A stretch of 64,000 nt of DNA from Gorsachius magnificus (Eukaryota > Chordata > Aves > Pelecaniformes > Ardeidae), in NCBI GenBank assembly GCA_034008185.1, contig CM067083.1:125072337-125136336 (forward strand), read 5' to 3'. Positions 30,106 to 42,100 of this stretch are shown piece after piece (the first letter of the stretch is position 1; each line of letters opens with the position of its first letter). The notes under the pieces were generated by a model. That model made no database searches and was not told the origin of the DNA. It was given only the letters and a program-made list of their open reading frames with translations. Made by a program: the position numbers and the translations under genes.

Positions 30106-33100
30106 CTGCAAAAACAGGGACGCGGTGAGCGGCACCGGCGCCTCGGTGGTTTCCCCCCCCCCCCCCCCCCCCAGCCAAGGGCACGTGCGTCGCTGCAGAA
30201 ACTGGGTGAAGCAGAGAGAATTCAAGCCATTCTCGAGCAAAAGGCTTCACCCGTTCCGAAAATTCCCTCCCCCAACAGTTCCATCGATCGGCGGTCGCGC
30301 TGCGTCTTCGCCTCGGTGAAACACGGGCTCGCGCCCGTCACAGACCCCACCGTAAAGAGGCGGTGGAGTTTTATTGGCGATTTTTTTTTTTTGTATTTTT
30401 CATGCTGAAGTAATGACATGGAATGAGGATTTTGCTTCTTGGAAGCTTCACGCTGCCCATGGAGGATGAAGGACGCCCCTGGACAGCCTGTACCCCCCCC
30501 CATCCTGACGCAGCTCCGAGACCCTCCCAGCATCATCTGGTGTCGGAGAGCAGGAACGCGAGCAAGACCGGCTCCGGGGATGCCTGGGTCAGCAGGCGAG
30601 CGGCAAGAAGGCTGCGAAAATAGAGTTGCTTTGCGAAATTTTCCCCTGATTGGCGTGGGTGTGGGTGGAAGTGAAGCCATGGTCTAGCTGGACGCTTGAA
30701 GGGGAGAAGGATCTTAGAACCACGGAATGGTTTGGGTTGGGAAAGCCCTTGAAGCTGCCCCAGCCCAACCGTTCCCCTACCCCGCCATCCCACCCCCAAA
30801 CCCGGCCCTCAGCACCGCCTCTGCCCGGCTGTTCAATCCCCCCAGGGCTGGGGACTCGACCCCTTCCCTGGGCAGCCCCTTCCAGTGCCTGACAGCCCTT
30901 GGGGGAAGGAATTGTTCCCCATGGCCAACCTCACCCTGCCCTGGCACAACTTGAGGCCAAGAACCCCCTGTAAAGTCACGTTTGGGTGCCCCCATTTGGC
31001 TGGGACCCCCCATGCGCAAGGATAAATATCAACTCTTTGGCATTTTACACTTTCCATCCCAGCCTCTCTCGCAATTTCCATGGCACGTCCTAATCCCCAT
31101 CGCCTCAAGCCGCTGTCGCCGCAGCTCTGTGCCGGCGTCGCTGCCTCCAGGATGGGGCGGGTGGTCCCTTCCCCAGCCCGAGCCCCCCAGCAGCGCATTG
31201 CCAAACCCGCCGTTATCTTCGTGTTCATTTTTTTTTCCCCAAGGGCACAATTCACAGTAACGTGGGGTGTCCTTCCAAGGTCCCTGCTGGGACCAACACC
31301 ATTTAATGTCTTCATCAGTGACATAACCAGTGGGATCGAGCGCACCCTCAGCAGATTTGCAGATGACACCAGGCTGAGCGGTGCGGCTGACGTGCCGGAG
31401 GGAGGGGATGCCATCCAGAGGGACCTGGACAGGCTGGAGAGGTGGGCCCCATGGGAACCTCATGAGGTCCAACAAGGCCAAGGGCAGGGTCCTGCACCCA
31501 GCTGGGGGCAACCCCCGGGATCCTCACAGGCTGGGGGGTGAAGGGATGGAGAGCAGCCCTGCCCAGAGGGACCTGGCGGTGCTGGGGGGTAAAAAGCTGG
31601 CCAGGAGCCGGCAACGGGCGCTGGCAGCCCAGAAGCCAACCCTGCCCTGGGCTGCATCCCCCGCGGCGTGGCCAGTGGGGCGAGGGAGGGGATTCTGCCC
31701 CTCTGCTCTGCTCAGCCCCCCCTGGAGCTCTGCATCCAGCTCGGGGGTCCCCATCCCAGGACAGACAGGGACCTGCTGGAGCAGGGCCAGAGGAGGCCAC
31801 GGAGATGGTCCCAGGGCTGGAGCCCCTCTGCCATGGAGAGAGGCTGGGAGAGCTGGGGGTGTTCAGCCTGGAGAAGAGGAGGCTGCGGGGAGACCTGAGT
31901 GCGGCCTTGCAGGGCTGAACGGGGCTGGGGAGAAAGGGGGGGACGGACTGGGGGTGCAGCGCCAGGACAAGGGCTGATGGCTTTGAACTGAAAGAGGGGA
32001 GATCCAGGCGGGATAGGAGGGAGAAATTGTTTGTGCTGAGCAGGGGGAGACCCTGGCCCAGGTTGCCCAGAGCGGTGGTGGCTGCCCCATCCCTGGGAAC
32101 ATTCCAGGTCAGGTTGGACGGGGCTGGGAGCAACTGGCTCTGGTTGGAGATGTCCCTGCTGATGGCAGGGGTTGGGCTGGGTGAGCTGGAACCCTCCCTT
32201 CCCACCCAAACCGCCCTGCGATTCCATGAGTCCCCCCCATTCACCCCTGCGGAAACGCAGCCCCCAGGTCTGCCCGCACAGGCGATGGGTGCCGCATGGT
32301 CCATCTGGCACATGACGGTGGGGCAGCCCCAGATTTTAGGGGCTACGAAGCCCCTGGGGATGCACAATCCCCGTTTTGGAGGAAACACCCCCAGGAGAGA
32401 CACCAGCCACCAGCACGTGGGGAGTTGTGGCCATGGCAAGGCGCTGGACATACCGCGCTCCATGGGGCAGCGATGGGGTTCTCCTGCCCCATCAAGGGTG
32501 ACCAAAGGTGGCACCATGGGGTGGCAGGACCTTTGGGGCTGCGCCTCTTTTGGGCTGGGGATTCAGGTGCCTTCACTGCTGTGCCAAGGAGTGGCAGCTC
32601 TTCCCAGTTGGGACACCCCAAGTCAAGCCTACCCCCCAAGACAGGCTCTGGATGATGGTGTGTCAGGGTCCCCAGCGGCTGTACCAGCTTTGGGGGTGGT
32701 AGAGGACCAGGGTGGGAGACAGGGGGAAGAAACACAGGAGTGGGCAACCAGGGCACTTGTGGGGAACCAAGCTCGGAAGTCTCCCAAGGCTGGTGTGAAG
32801 GACACCAACTCTTGGAGGGTCCCAGCTGCCCTCACAGAGAAGTTCTGGCCAACCGGCACGTTGACGGCCAGATTATGGCCGTGGTGGCTACCCACTTTTG
32901 GGATCCATCATCCCCTTGGCAGCCCCGAGCAGTTGGAGAGGAGGCAACTCAAGGAGTTAAAAAGTCTACAGAGCTGGTCTGGGCAGAAACACCCCAACGG
33001 TTTGGGGCCAAAGGCCACCCCGCCGCTTGCCAAAGCCTTCCTGACATTTCCCCTATGTTTTTAAAAGCTTTTCCTTTTTTTTTTTTTTTTTATCCTTTTG

Positions 33101-36100
33101 TTATTCTAAAAAGAAAATAGATCTCAAAAGTCGCATCCGGCTGAAAAATACCAAAGCGTTCGTTCAAAAACAACAAGCCCGGGGACGCTCCTCCGGTGCT
33201 GAGTCAGCGTGCAGCAGGGCGGGCGTGCGGGGGGAGCTGGAGCAGGGGAAGGAGCCGCCTGGGCCAGCACCAGCGATGTGCTCGCACGCGGGCCCGCAAA
33301 GCCAACGCCAAAATATTTGGAGACACCCGGGGCTGGCCGTGCTGAATAAACCAGTGCTCAACCAGACCGGAGCTTCTCGGGCCACCACAGCCCCTGTCCT
33401 GCTCGTAGGGGACATGCTGGATGCCTCCAGGCTCATTTTTGGGGAGGGTCTCTGGTTTATTTATGGGCTGGCCCCTGGTATCTGTGCCAGGCGAGGTGTA
33501 GGGAGAGGTGGAAGGGTCTTACCTTGGCCGAACCGGGCCATGCGGTACACCTCCTCGGCGCCTCGGAAGCCCAGCATCCGGCACACCACGTCTCCATCCT
33601 TCTTGTCCCAGCCGTCGTCGCACACCGTGCCCCAACGCCGGTCGTAGAAGACTTCCACTCGTCCCTCGTGGGAGCCAGAGCCGTTCACCAGCCGAATCAT
33701 CCCCTCCTCGGCAGCTGCTGGTAGAAAAAGAGAATCATAGAATCCCAGAATCCCAGGTCGGAAGGGACCTCAAGGACCATCTGGTCCGACCTTTCTGGGC
33801 AAGAGCCCAGTCCAGACAAGATGGCCCAGCACCCTGTCCAGCTGAGGCTTAAAAGTGTCCAATGTGGCGGAGTCAACCCCTCCCCTGGGGAGATTATTCC
33901 AGTGGGTGACTGTTCTCATGGGGAAAAATTTCCCTCTCCTGTCCAGTTGGAATCTCCCCAATAGCAACTTGTGTCCATGTCCCCTTGTCCTCTCCATGGG
34001 ACTCCTTGTGACAAGGGAGTCTCCATCTTCCTTGTAGCCACCCCTTAGGTACATAGTGATGAGTGAGAGAGGGAGGTCAGAGCGAGCATGGTGACATCTC
34101 CAAGTGCTGCCCCCCGCCCACCTTGGATGACCTCTCATGGTGCGCATGGCCATGGAAAGCACTGGGTGATGCACCTCCAGGTAAGCTGGGGACATCCCAC
34201 CCCAGTGGGTATGGTGCTGGAGGGGTCCATCAAACCCAGGGTTTTGTTGGAAGAGGCTGAGCCTTGCAATGGTCAAGCCAAGATGAGAAACCTGTTTGGA
34301 GCCTACAAGTGCTGCAGGGAGGGCAGGCACCAAGCAAGGATCAGTCTCACCATCAAGGTGAGACCAATCGGAGACAGCTCAGGCTTGTGATGAGAAGAGA
34401 GATCTGAGCAACCGATGCGAGGAGCGAGATGCCAGCAAAACCAGGGCACAAAGAGTGTCTAAAAGAGACTATGAAAGGGGACTGCAGGTGATGAGGAGGC
34501 TCTTCCAGCCTGGAGACAGGACCCCGGACCAAGTCCACACTGCCTGGGTAGACCCTGACTTCATGCTTGAGGGGATGATGAGGGGAGGCTCGCATTGGTC
34601 CAAAATGCCAAACTGGGGTGGGGGGACATGGCTTATCCTCCTCCCCACTGTGGCATTGCTCCCGCCGTTCCCAGTTGCCTTTCTGTGCCTGCTCAGCCTT
34701 CCTCCCCCCATCACCACCCTCCCACTAGGCAAGACCAGCATGGTCACCCTTCATCCTCCAGCCAGGGAGAAGCACGGGGTGGTGGTGGCTCATCCGACAG
34801 GGGAATGACCGAGGAGCTCAGCACCAAAAGCAGACCACAACGGTTCTTCCTCCCCCAGCCAAGGACTCCCCCACACAACAAATCCCACTCTTTGGGGTGA
34901 GAAAGGGGTTGAGCGGAGAAAAATTGCTGTCAGGCAGCTGGGCTCGCTCCGTGACTCACCATGGGCTGGATGGGAGCCGAGGGTGGGGCTGGGCTCCCCC
35001 AAACAAGGTTGTATTGCAGCTGCTCGGAGAGTTTTATTTAAAGACATTTTCTCAAAGCCAGGTTCGTTGTTTTTTTCTTTTTCCCCCCTATAAAAACACG
35101 CATTCCCCTTGGAAATGCTCAAGGACGTTACTTCTCAGAGGTGAAGAGAAATGGGGCTTGGATGGCTGCGTGAAGCATTTCCAGGCAGACCGAGGTCTCT
35201 TCCTTGATGACCATCAACACTCCAGCTCATCCTCTACACCCCATGCTGGTCCCTGGTGGAGAGGGGGAGGCGGGGGACTGCACCAAAACCACCACAACCA
35301 CAGCTGCCACTGAAGTCCCAGCAACGTAGAAGGGAACAAAAACTTCTCGCCTGTGGTTTTGCCGATACGTGGACCATGGCAGCTTCTCAAGTGACGAACC
35401 CAAAAGATCTCCACCTCACCAAGAGGTGACCGGTGCAGAGGGAGCTGCCAAGAACTGGGTAAAATCTGACATTGGTTCAACATTTGCTTTAACTCCACGG
35501 TGGTGGGATGTCGCAGGCAGCCATGCTCGGCTGAGGTCTCTTCAGGCACCTTGGCCAACCAAGCTGGTGACCACAAGGTTGGCCAAGGTGGGCAGAGCAG
35601 GGTCCCTGCCTGCCCCAGGCTCTCAGGGCTGGGAGGTGCAGGGTTAATGGGACATTTGGAGACTGGAGCAGAGCTTGGGACCTGCTGCACAGAGATTCAA
35701 TGGATTTTGGCACTGCTGACCAGCTGGGACCTGGTTTTTTTCAGGCTTCAAGCTCTGGGTTTTCCCTGGCTTGCTCCCAGTGGGAACAGGGCCACCTCTT
35801 CCAATGACCTCCAGAAAGCAGAGTCCTTGCTTGGCCTCGGCACTGGCTGATCTCCCGCTTCCAGGACCCACTCAGGGTCAGGCTCAAGGAGTCTGGAAAC
35901 CCTGAGCATGTTTTCCTGGATCCAGGGCAGAGCATTGGGTTCATGGATGAGCCAGGAGTCATCTCCTGCTGTCCCCGAGCCACCTCGCTGGTATTTTGTG
36001 CAGCTCTGCCATGGACCTGGGGGGGGGGACACATCACATCTCGGCCAAGGGGCTCGTTTGGGCTGCTGCCGGCTGTCATCTTCAGCGAGTCCTGGTAGTG

Positions 36101-39100
36101 AAACCCGGTTGCTGTCTGGGATGGGATGGCTCTTCCCAGCCATTGCACAGCTTTGCCAAGGCTCACCCCAGGGATGGTGTCATCTGAGGGCTGGGTGAAG
36201 TGACTCTTCCGAGCCCAACACGTGCATTGGATGCTGCCTGGAGCTGCCAAGGGAACTGCTCCTGCCAAGCCGAGCTTGTGCCGGGCCCAACACTGATGTC
36301 CCCTGCTAGGGAGCCAGCCCGACCTCCCTGCTCCAGGTGAGCAAGCAGAGCATGGGATGTGGCCAGGGAAACCCCCAGGCCAGGGGCCCAGGGTCCGACT
36401 TCTCCTCTCAGGTTGAGGTGGCGAGCCATGCGTCATCACCTTCCCAGCTCCACGTGTTTGGTGACCCCAGCTACCGGCACCAGGGGGTCCCAGCACCAGG
36501 GAACACCATGGCTTTGGGGTCATTGTCCCTCTTGCACCCTGGAGCATCCTGGGGCATAGGACCCTTCCCCAGGTGCTCGTGTCTGCAATGGCTTCGGGGA
36601 AGCAGCAGCTAAATGGCAGCGTGGACCAGGCTCAAGGCATAGAGGTGGAGCCCCCTTCTGTGAAACCCTCCAGCTCTGCCTCCAAAGTCACCGGCATTCC
36701 CTGGTGCCAGGACAGCAGGACAGTCCAGGACCAGCTCCTCATACCCAACCTCAGCTGGTTGCCCACCCTGTCCAGGACCAGCCCCACATCTCCAACCCAA
36801 ACCCAACAGCCTCACTCCTCCTGCATCTCCAACCCAAACCCAACGGCCCCACTCCTCCTGCATCTCCAACCCAAACCCAACGGCCTCATTCCTCCTGCAT
36901 CTCCAACCCAAACCCAACAGCCTCACTCCTCCCGCTGCGAGTCCATCCTCGCCCCGGCTCTCCGCTGGGTGCTCATCAGAGCCTGTGCGTGCTGGAGGAC
37001 AACAACCACTTCTCCAAGGACGGGAAGAGATGTGCAATCACGGCACGGATCCAGGCCCCACCAGGATGTTCCCATGCATCAGCAGGGTGAGGGCTGCTAA
37101 TAAAGCCGCAGAACTCAGCCACGTGAGTCCTGGCCACAGCCCTTCCACTTCGCCTCTGACAAACATTGCTCACAGGGCTAATAAAAGCTAATAAAATCCA
37201 GAAGTCTCCTCCCAAACCAGTGCCAGCTGCCCTGCAGCCCAGCCCAGCCCAGCCGGGACCTGTTTTGGTGCCCAGGGGCCCTGGGGACTCTGCAAAAGCT
37301 GCAGCTGGAGTTGGGGCTGAGCTCGGGTCCTGGCCCCGGCAAGCTGGTGGAGCCATGGGGAGATGCACCGGGACCCCAGCAAGTTGTCCAACCTTGTTGT
37401 GCTGCAGAAGGTTGCCCAGGATCGGTCCCTCCCGGGCTGCAGCTCCAGAGCAAGCACAGGAGCATCCCGGCCGTGCTCTGCCTGCAGCAACACCCGGTCT
37501 GCAAAACAGCCTGGCCCCCTCCATCTCTGAGTAGCTCCCTGGCCCCTTCCCTCTCCAACATACCCCCAAAAAACCCCCAAACCCCTCATTTCTTCCTCAT
37601 CCTGTGCATGCACGTTTGGTTTTGCTGCAGCAGCAACTTCCAAAGCCCTCGACCTCCCCCTTGCCCAGCGGCCCCCCCAAAAAAAAGCAAAACAAGAAAG
37701 GAAAAACTAAAGAGGAGCAATAACCCCCGGTGGCTGAGAAAACAAGGGCCTGATTCTTTGCAGCTGGGCTGAGATATCATCTCCCCCCGGTAATGGAGAC
37801 CATCTGCCCTGGGCTCCCCACCGCCCTCTGCCCCTGCTCCGCGCCGCTCCCTTCGGTTTGGGAATATGGATGCAAACGTCAAGTTTCCAGGGAGGGGGGA
37901 GACGTGGGGTACATCCATCCCAGGAGATTAAATAGTGATATACCCCGTCATTTGTACGTCGCCGATGGCACCAGCTGTGCTTGCCCGCAGAGCGGTGGCT
38001 GGAGGGGGCTGGGGTCCTCGGTCCTTGCCGGGTGCTGGTGCATCCCCTGCGGTGCTCCCCGCTCCCCGGCTGCCTCTGCTGCCACTCCCCTTCTCACCCT
38101 GCCGCCCCCTCGGCACCGTTTGGGTGTCGTGGTGCCTGGTGGCAGGGACCTGGAGCCCCTGCCTGGGTGCCTGAGGCGGGACAGATGTCCCCAAGGAGGC
38201 AGGAGAGATGTCCCCAGGGAGGCAGGAGGGATGTCCCCAAGGAGGCAGGAGGGATGTCCCCAAGGAGGCAGGAGGATGTCCCCAAGGAGGCAGGAGGCAT
38301 GTCCCCAGGGAGGCAGGAGGGATGTCCCAAGGATGCAGGAGGGATCCCCCAAGGAGGCAGGAGGCATGTCCCCAGGGAGGCAGGAGGGATGTCGCCAAGG
38401 ATGCAGGAGGGATGTCCCCAAGGAGGCAGAAGGGAAGTCCAAAGCTTGGAGGAAACCATCAGCATCTCCAGGGATCCCAGGGACAAGCTCCCTGCGCACC
38501 CCGGCCATAGCACAGCAGAGGGTGGGCAGGATCTGGCCCCGGGCTCATCCCCTGCTATCTCTTGGCTTGCCAGCCCAGCAGGCCAATGCTGGGCATTGGT
38601 GGGCACGTGCTGGTCCTGGCCCCAGAGGAAATCCCAAAGCAATGGCAGCTCGGCATGGCCCAGGTGCCTCCATCCAAATGAGCGTTTCCATCTTGAAGCC
38701 CTGGAAAAATCCGCTTCCTCGGGCCACTCCTGCCGTGGGGTGATGGGTGGAAGAGCTGTGTCCTTCCAGCCCCTTGTCCCTCTCGCTGCCAGCTCTGGGC
38801 TGTCCCTGGGCGGGGGATGATGCTCTTTGCCAGGAAAATGCCTCCGTGAGTGGGGGAGCTCAGCCCTGAGCTTGATCCGATTTGTTCCCCGGGGAAGAAG
38901 CGGGGAGCAGAAAGTTCCAGCAGCCTCAGCCCAGCCCCATCAGCCCGGCCGGGGGCCCAGCACGCCTGGGGATGCAAAGCGAGGTGCTTCCCCCTGCTTG
39001 GCTCTGCCTTAGCATCGTGACCACTTCCCTTGAGCATCCTCGATCCGTGCACGCTGCCGACATCCCTCCCCCCTCCTCACCGCTCCGGCTCCTCCTCACC

Positions 39101-42100
39101 CCGGCAGGAAAACCCAAGCCTGGGGGTCAGCAGCCTCAGCCCGGCAGCTTTGCAGCAGGCGTTTCTCCCGCAGGCTCCTAACCCCCCCCAAACACCACCG
39201 AAACCCTGCCCGGAGCACCGGGGAGACAACCACGAGCGAGCGCTTACCCGTGCCACCGCCTCGCTCCCCCTTCTCTCCCTTCGGGCCTCGGTCACCTGGG
39301 AAAAGAAAGAGCACGGGGCATAAATCTTGTTAAAAAATCCTGGGTTTGCTGGATATCCTGCTCTTAGGTAACGCTCTGTGCCTGCAGCTCTTGGAGGGCT
39401 TTATCAGTCTGGGGAAACTGAGGCATGAAGCAGCAAATGATTTGTCGGCCCTGCTCCTCGCCCCCAGCCGTGCTGCACGGCGATGGGACCCCCCTTCTCA
39501 CTCCCCCACCTTCTCCTGGGATGCTTCTTTTTACAGGCAAAACCAACCCGGCCCTGGGAAAACTCCATGCAGGGTCTATCCCGCGTGGGGCCAGCCACTC
39601 CCTGGGTCCCGTGTTTGTATTTCATGCCCAAAGCGGCTTTTTCCCTCTGCATCTGCCCTGGGTACTGCGCAATACCCCCCCTAAGGGTGGGAGAATGGGG
39701 AAGCCCCCCCTAAAAATCCATCTGGGGAACACGTCCCGTGGCAGAAGGAGGATGGAAGGCTGGTGGGCAGCGGTGGAGCAGGAATAAAGGAAAGCAAACC
39801 CTGAATCTGGGGCTAAAAAGCCCCCCTTTAAGGCTCAAATGGCTTCATTTTGCAGGGGACAGAGGCGGGGGGGCCGTTCCCCGCAGCCTCGATGGGGCAT
39901 GGCCCCTTCCCACCCCCAGCCGGTACCTCCTCGTGGGCAGATTTGCTGAGCCAAACCCCGTGCCCATCAGAAGGCCGTGATGCTGGGGGGGGGTTGGGCC
40001 AGCTGGGCAAACAGGCTGCCTGCAAACCAGGCTCATTTCCATGCAGAACTAACGAGCTCGGTAATTCTCTGCGTCATGGCTTGGCTTTGCCCGCCGTGCG
40101 GGAGCCCCTGCCGGCATCCCCCCACCTCCCGCAGCCCCTGCCCGCGCTCCGGCTTTGCTCCCGGCAGGCAGCGGCTGCGTTTTCCCATGGTGTGCGCCGC
40201 TGGAAACACCATCCCCGAGTGGGGGCTGTGGGCTTGGCTTTGCTGGTCCTGGCTTTGCCCTGTGGCTGCAAAAGGAAGGGGCCAGGGAAGGCTCCGGGCT
40301 GCTCCAGCCAGCGATGCTCTGGGTGAGCCCCAGCCCTGCGGCGCGGCCCCGTACAAACCACAAACAACACACGCAGGCAGAAACGTCTTATAAAATAAAA
40401 TCAGAAGAAGAGGAGGGGGAGAAAAAAAAGAAAAGGCGTGCAGGAAATTCTTGCCCTTTAACTTGGAGGCTCTGGGAAGGCGAGATTGCTCCCCTGGGCA
40501 GGCGCAGCTGTGTCAGATGGAGGAAAGCTGCCTGCAGCCTGCCCTGCTGATGGGAACCAGATGACAACAGCCCCCTGAGCGGCGGGAGAGGGGCCAGAGA
40601 CGCTGCTCGCCGGCACGTGATGGTGCTGGGATGCGGGAGCAGCCCCTGCTCTCCCCCATCTTCCTCCCCCAGCCCAGAGATAGGGGGTTGGAAAGCAACA
40701 GTTATCACAGAATCCCAGAATCCCAGCATGGCCGGGGCTGGCAGGGCCCTCCGGAGCTCACCCAGTGCCACCCCCCTGCCCAAGCAGGCTCACCCAGAGC
40801 AGGGGGCACAGGACAGCGGCCAGGCGGGGGTTGAAGATCTCCAGAGAAGGAGACTCCACAGCCCCCCTGGGCAGCCTGGGCCAGGGCTCCATCACCCTCA
40901 CAGTCAACAAGTTCTTCCTCCCGTTCAACTGGAACCTCTTCGGCTTCAGGTTGTGCCCATGGCCCCTTGTCCTGGCGCTGGGCACCACTGGGAAGAGTCT
41001 GGCTCCATCCTCGTGACCCCCACCCTTGAGATATTTGTAGGTGGTGATGAGATCCCCTCTCAGCCTTCTCTTCTCCAGGCTCAACAAGCCCAGCTCCCTC
41101 AGCCTTTCCTCCTAGGGGAGATGCTCCAGTCCCCCCATCATCCTTGTTGCCCTCCTCTGGACTCTCTCCAGGAGTTCCTCATCCTTCTTGAACTGGGGAG
41201 CCCAGAACTGGACACAGTACAGTCTTTTGTGCTTGTCCCCCAAAATCCAGCTCTTCCCAAGCAGAAGAGCTTTCCCTGCAGGCTGCGGGCTGCATCCTAT
41301 AGAGCATCCTATAGGGGTGATGGAGAGAGGTGAAGGTGGCAAGGTGGAGCTCGTGGGATAGGAATACATCGGCTGTGCTGGGCAGAGAAGCCGTGGACTG
41401 AGACTCCAGGAGGAGATAACTGCTGTATCCTTGCTGGTCTCATTAGGGACAAGCAACTGGGATGAGCCGGGGACTTCAGGGATGCTGCAGGGGAAGGAAA
41501 TGCTCTAATGACAGGAGACCTCAGCCATCAGAAAGGGTTAGAAACCCGTAAGAAAAAGACCATGGCAAAAAACCCCAAAATTGGCACAAATTGGAACTGC
41601 ACTGCTGCAAGAGGAACAAGTTGCCCGGAGCAGTGGTGGCTGCCCCATCCCTGGGAACATTCCAGGTCAGGTTGGACGGGGCTGGGAGCAACCGGCTCCG
41701 GTTGGAGATGTCCCTGCTGATGGCAGGGGTTGGGCTGGGTGAGCTGGAACGCTCCCTTCCCACCCAAACCGCCCTGCGATTCCATGGTTCTCTGGCAGAA
41801 GGCAGCGAAACTGATGGTGAGACCTCTCCAGCAGCCAGGGATGCCAGGGGGAAGCCGCAGGCTCCTGCACAGGCAGAGCGAGGTGCCCAGCAGCACCTCT
41901 GCTGGGCCAGATGCTGCTGACCTGGGAGCCCTGATGTGGGTGTCACTAGCCAAGGGAGAGCACCCTGGTCTCCAAAAAGCAGTAGGTGGGTTCGGCTTAA
42001 AGATGCTGAGCTGTTAAAAATGGGTGCAGGGGCTCTTGAGGAGTGGGAACTGGTTACGGATGGGGAAGGAGGAGCTGGGGCAATGGGCTCGGTGGCTGGA

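Noticed and set aside
31348..32517. 389-codon minus-strand open frame
   Set aside because: Antisense translation of a CR1 copy and flanking DNA; the same peptide pieces recur at other CR1 copies.
36787..38443. Possible CRISPR-like arrays
   Set aside because: The units are contiguous tandem repeats without unique spacers, in an animal genome.
37793..38820. Overlapping 280-316 codon open frames around the 23-bp repeat
   Set aside because: The repeat period is not a multiple of three, so the same repeat peptide moves between frames; this is repeat structure, not a protein.
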